10,095 bases of DNA, taken from the NCBI GenBank assembly GCA_017883125.1, contig JADGOD010000088.1, forward strand, positions 1 to 10,095, in the 5' to 3' direction. The DNA comes from Acidimicrobiales bacterium. GTDB lineage: Bacteria; Actinomycetota; Acidimicrobiia; Acidimicrobiales; RAAP-2. The notes under the pieces were generated by a model, which saw nothing but the letters and a program-made list of their open reading frames with translations, had not been told where the DNA came from and made no database searches. Position 1 is the first letter of the stretch. Every line of letters begins with the position of its first letter. Positions 8,551-10,095 of this stretch are shown here, piece by piece. Made by a program: the position numbers and the translations under genes.

Positions 8551-8575
8551 TCTCTTGACGTGCCGCTAGTATGCT
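8546..8575 (+). promoter_or_regulatory. Candidate bioB promoter
   Basis: TATGCT (8570-8575) fits TAnnnT; the overlapping TAGTAT (8567-8572) is a second option. TGTTCT at 8546-8551 would be a poor -35 at 18-nt spacing. Transcription would start near 8582, leaving a leader of about 30 nt with a good ribosome binding site. The better-looking TTGACG (8555-8560) is too close to serve as -35. Confidence 0.3.
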
Positions 8576-8596
8576 GCGTGGTCCAACGTCCACTCC

Positions 8597-8604
8597 GAGG
8601 AGGA
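8597..8604 (+). promoter_or_regulatory. Shine-Dalgarno site for bioB
   Basis: GAGGAGGA ends 7 nt before the GTG at 8612, a strong match at ideal spacing. It fixes the GTG start and argues that bioB, unlike its divergent neighbour, is translated from a leadered mRNA. Confidence 0.8.
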
Positions 8605-8611
8605 TCGAAGA

Positions 8612-9688
8612 GTGTCCAATAGCTTCTCCGAGATGGCCGACTCCCAGTTGGATGGTGGAACCCTCGGTCAAGGCGATGCCTTGACGATCTTGCGTTCTAG
8701 TGATGATGACCTCCTGGATCTTGTCGCGGCGGCTGCACGACTGCGACGCAAGCACTTCGGGAACACGGTCAAGGTGAACTACTTGGTGAACCTGAAGTCG
8801 GGCAAGTGCCCGGAGGACTGCTCTTACTGCTCCCAGAGGATTGGCTCGACGGCGGAGATCCTCAAGTACACCTGGCTCGACGCTGACGAAGCGGTCGGAC
8901 AGGCGGCCCTCGGCATCAAGGCGGGCGCATCGCGCGTGTGTCTCGTCGCGAGCGGGAGGGGCCCCAAGGACCGGGATCTCGATCGGGTGAACGACATCGT
9001 CGGCCGATTGAAGCGGGACCATCCCGAGGTGGAAGTGTGCGCCTGCTTGGGGATCCTCCAAGACGGCCAGGCCGAGAAGCTGAAGTCGGCCGGGGTTGAC
9101 GCGTACAACCACAACATCAACACAAGCGAATCGAAGTACGCGGAGATCTGCACGACGCACGAGTACGAGGACCGAGTGCGAACCGTCGAGCAGGCGAAGT
9201 GCTCGGGCTTGTCCGCATGCTCGGGACTGATCGTGGGCATGGGGGAGACGGACGAAGAGCTCGTCGAAGCCGTGTTCGCCCTCCGCGAGCTCGGCAGCGA
9301 CTCGATCCCCGTGAACTTCCTGATGCCCTTCGAGGGGACGCCCTTGGAAGGGACCTGGCTGCTGACCCCTGCTCAGTGCCTCCGGATCCTGGCCATGGTG
9401 CGCTTCGCGTGCCCCGGGGCGGAGATTCGAATGGCCGGTGGCAGGGAACTGCACCTACGTTCCCTGCAGTCGCTTGCCCTGAACATCGTGAACTCGCTCT
9501 TCTTGGGCGACTACCTCACCAGCGAAGGCCAAGAGGCGAAGGCGGATCTCCAGATGATTGCCGACGCCGGCTTCCGCGTCTTGGGTCATGACGAGGAGCC
9601 TTCGGAGCCCGATCTGGACGTCGAGACCGCTGGTCGAGTTGTCATCCGACGGCGTGGCGCTGGTTCTGCGGTAGCCGCCAACACCTGA
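8612..9688 (+). CDS. bioB: Biotin synthase (radical SAM)
   Basis: The 358-aa enzyme performs the last step of biotin synthesis, inserting sulfur into dethiobiotin with S-adenosylmethionine radicals. The radical-SAM motif CPEDCSYC supplies C66, C70 and C73 for the [4Fe-4S] cluster. The auxiliary [2Fe-2S] ligands are present: C110 (SRVCLVASG), C143 (EVCACLG), C203 (ACSGLIVGMGE) and R273 (IRMAGGRE). Other family blocks are KVNYLVNLKSGK, YNHNINTS (165-172) and VNFLMPFEGTPLEG. Length is normal for actinobacterial BioB, with a variable tail of about 30 residues after FRVLGHDEE. GTG 8612 is fixed by a GAGGAGGA ribosome binding site. bioA follows after 13 nt, so the two form a biotin operon. Leucine codon TTG is used about 10 times in 41, against about 5 in more than 100 in dnaE (hand counts), which hints at a different history or weaker codon selection. 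Confidence 0.97.
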   Translation: MSNSFSEMADSQLDGGTLGQGDALTILRSSDDDLLDLVAAAARLRRKHFGNTVKVNYLVNLKSGKCPEDCSYCSQRIGSTAEILKYTWLDADEAVGQAALGIKAGASRVCLVASGRGPKDRDLDRVNDIVGRLKRDHPEVEVCACLGILQDGQAEKLKSAGVDAYNHNINTSESKYAEICTTHEYEDRVRTVEQAKCSGLSACSGLIVGMGETDEELVEAVFALRELGSDSIPVNFLMPFEGTPLEGTWLLTPAQCLRILAMVRFACPGAEIRMAGGRELHLRSLQSLALNIVNSLFLGDYLTSEGQEAKADLQMIADAGFRVLGHDEEPSEPDLDVETAGRVVIRRRGAGSAVAANT

Positions 9689-9701
9689 GCCGTCGTGCCT
9701 G

Positions 9702-10095
9702 ATGAATAGTCCTTCCTCGCTGGTGCTGCGAGATCGCGGCCTCGTATGGCACCCGTACGCTTCTCTGGCGGGGACGCCGCCCTATGCGGTGCGGGCCGCT
9801 GGCGGCATGATGCTCGAGCTGGAGTCAGCGGAAGGTGATCGCTACGAAGCCCTCGATGCGATGAGCTCGTGGTGGAGCGTGATCCACGGTTACCGCAACC
9901 CGGTCCTCGATGAGGCGATCAAGGCCCAGGTGGCACGATTCAGCCACGTCATGTTCGGTGGGCTGACCCATGAGCCGGCGGTCAGCCTCGCCGAGGAGCT
10001 CGTTCGTCTCACCCCTCAGCCGCTCCAGCACGTCTTCTTCGCCGACTCCGGGTCGGTGTCCGTGGAGGTTGCACTCAAGCTGGCCGTGCAGTTCC
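9702..10095 (+). CDS. bioA: Adenosylmethionine-8-amino-7-oxononanoate aminotransferase, N-terminal part
   Basis: The frame is open from ATG 9702 to the right edge and gives 131 residues of a protein normally about 420-450 aa. BioA is a PLP-dependent class III aminotransferase that turns KAPA into 7,8-diaminopelargonate with S-adenosylmethionine as the usual amino donor. Diagnostic blocks are RGLVWHPYASL (12-22), DAMSSWWSVIHGYRNP (52-67, with the W57-W58 pair that lines the substrate pocket), HVMFGGLTHEPAV, and FFADSGSVSVEVALKLA with the phosphate-binding GSV at 117-119. The catalytic lysine lies beyond the window. The start is 13 nt after the bioB stop with no clear ribosome binding site, suggesting translational coupling. 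A GTG at 9695 is in another frame and stops after four codons. Confidence 0.95.
   Translation, partial: MNSPSSLVLRDRGLVWHPYASLAGTPPYAVRAAGGMMLELESAEGDRYEALDAMSSWWSVIHGYRNPVLDEAIKAQVARFSHVMFGGLTHEPAVSLAEELVRLTPQPLQHVFFADSGSVSVEVALKLAVQF

Larger units (their letters stand above)
8243..8611. other. Gene-free divergent intergenic region between the YyaL-type gene and bioB
   Basis: About 370 bases separate the two divergent starts. Short open frames here look non-coding (Pro/Arg/Ser-rich, no family-like pattern, no good start signal). I see no tRNA, no T-rich terminator and no recognisable riboswitch. It does hold several inverted repeats, listed separately, and the putative promoters of both flanking operons. 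Confidence 0.6.

Noticed and set aside
8555..8560. TTGACG as a consensus-like -35 box for bioB
   Set aside because: It is only 6 nt from TAGTAT and 9 nt from TATGCT, far too close for a sigma-70-type promoter; no TAnnnT lies 16-19 nt downstream.
8293..8622. Plus-strand open frame of 109 codons running into the bioB start
   Set aside because: It ends just inside bioB in another frame, is Pro/Ser/Arg-rich without conserved pattern, and spans the bioB promoter region.

Overview
This high-GC window has the protein families and signals of an actinobacterium. It carries the bacterial proteasome activator Bpa/PafE, a family known from proteasome-bearing actinobacteria. It also has a DnaE replicase with an intact PHP metal-site set, GTG and TTG start codons, and at least two genes that look leaderless (a -10 box 7 nt before the start codon). 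A member of the Acidimicrobiia or a relative is a reasonable guess, but the lineage is inferred from gene content and style only.

Layout. Bases 1-484 (+) hold the 3' end of an alkaline-phosphatase-superfamily phosphodiesterase, cut by the left edge. Bases 518-1027 (+) are bpa/pafE. Bases 1132-4716 (+) are a full dnaE (DNA polymerase III alpha subunit), with a TTG start behind a strong ribosome binding site. Bases 4763-5437 (+) are a 224-aa protein of unknown function with a possible acetyltransferase-like core. Two genes on the minus strand form a likely operon and converge on it. These are a YyaL/DUF255 thioredoxin-domain protein (6191-8242) followed 7 nt later by an unknown 245-aa protein (5446-6183). 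A gene-free divergent region of about 370 bases (8243-8611) then separates this operon from the biotin genes bioB (8612-9688) and bioA (9702 to the right edge), both on the plus strand.

How the genes relate. bioB and bioA form a biotin operon: BioA makes 7,8-diaminopelargonate from KAPA, and BioB makes biotin from dethiobiotin. The intermediate step (BioD) and KAPA synthesis (BioF) are not in the window. bpa and dnaE are co-directional housekeeping genes with no obvious shared pathway. The YyaL-type protein and its downstream partner may act together in redox or carbohydrate-related chemistry, but this is only context.

Most of the window is ordinary core genome. The points most worth a second look are the altered C-terminal tail of Bpa (GTYL instead of the characterised GQYL), the intact PHP proofreading site and weakened clamp motif of DnaE, two leaderless start signals of identical geometry, the two unrecognised genes, the palindromes upstream of bioB, and the distinct leucine codon use of bioB. 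I saw no mobile element, CRISPR array, tRNA, rRNA or defence system.
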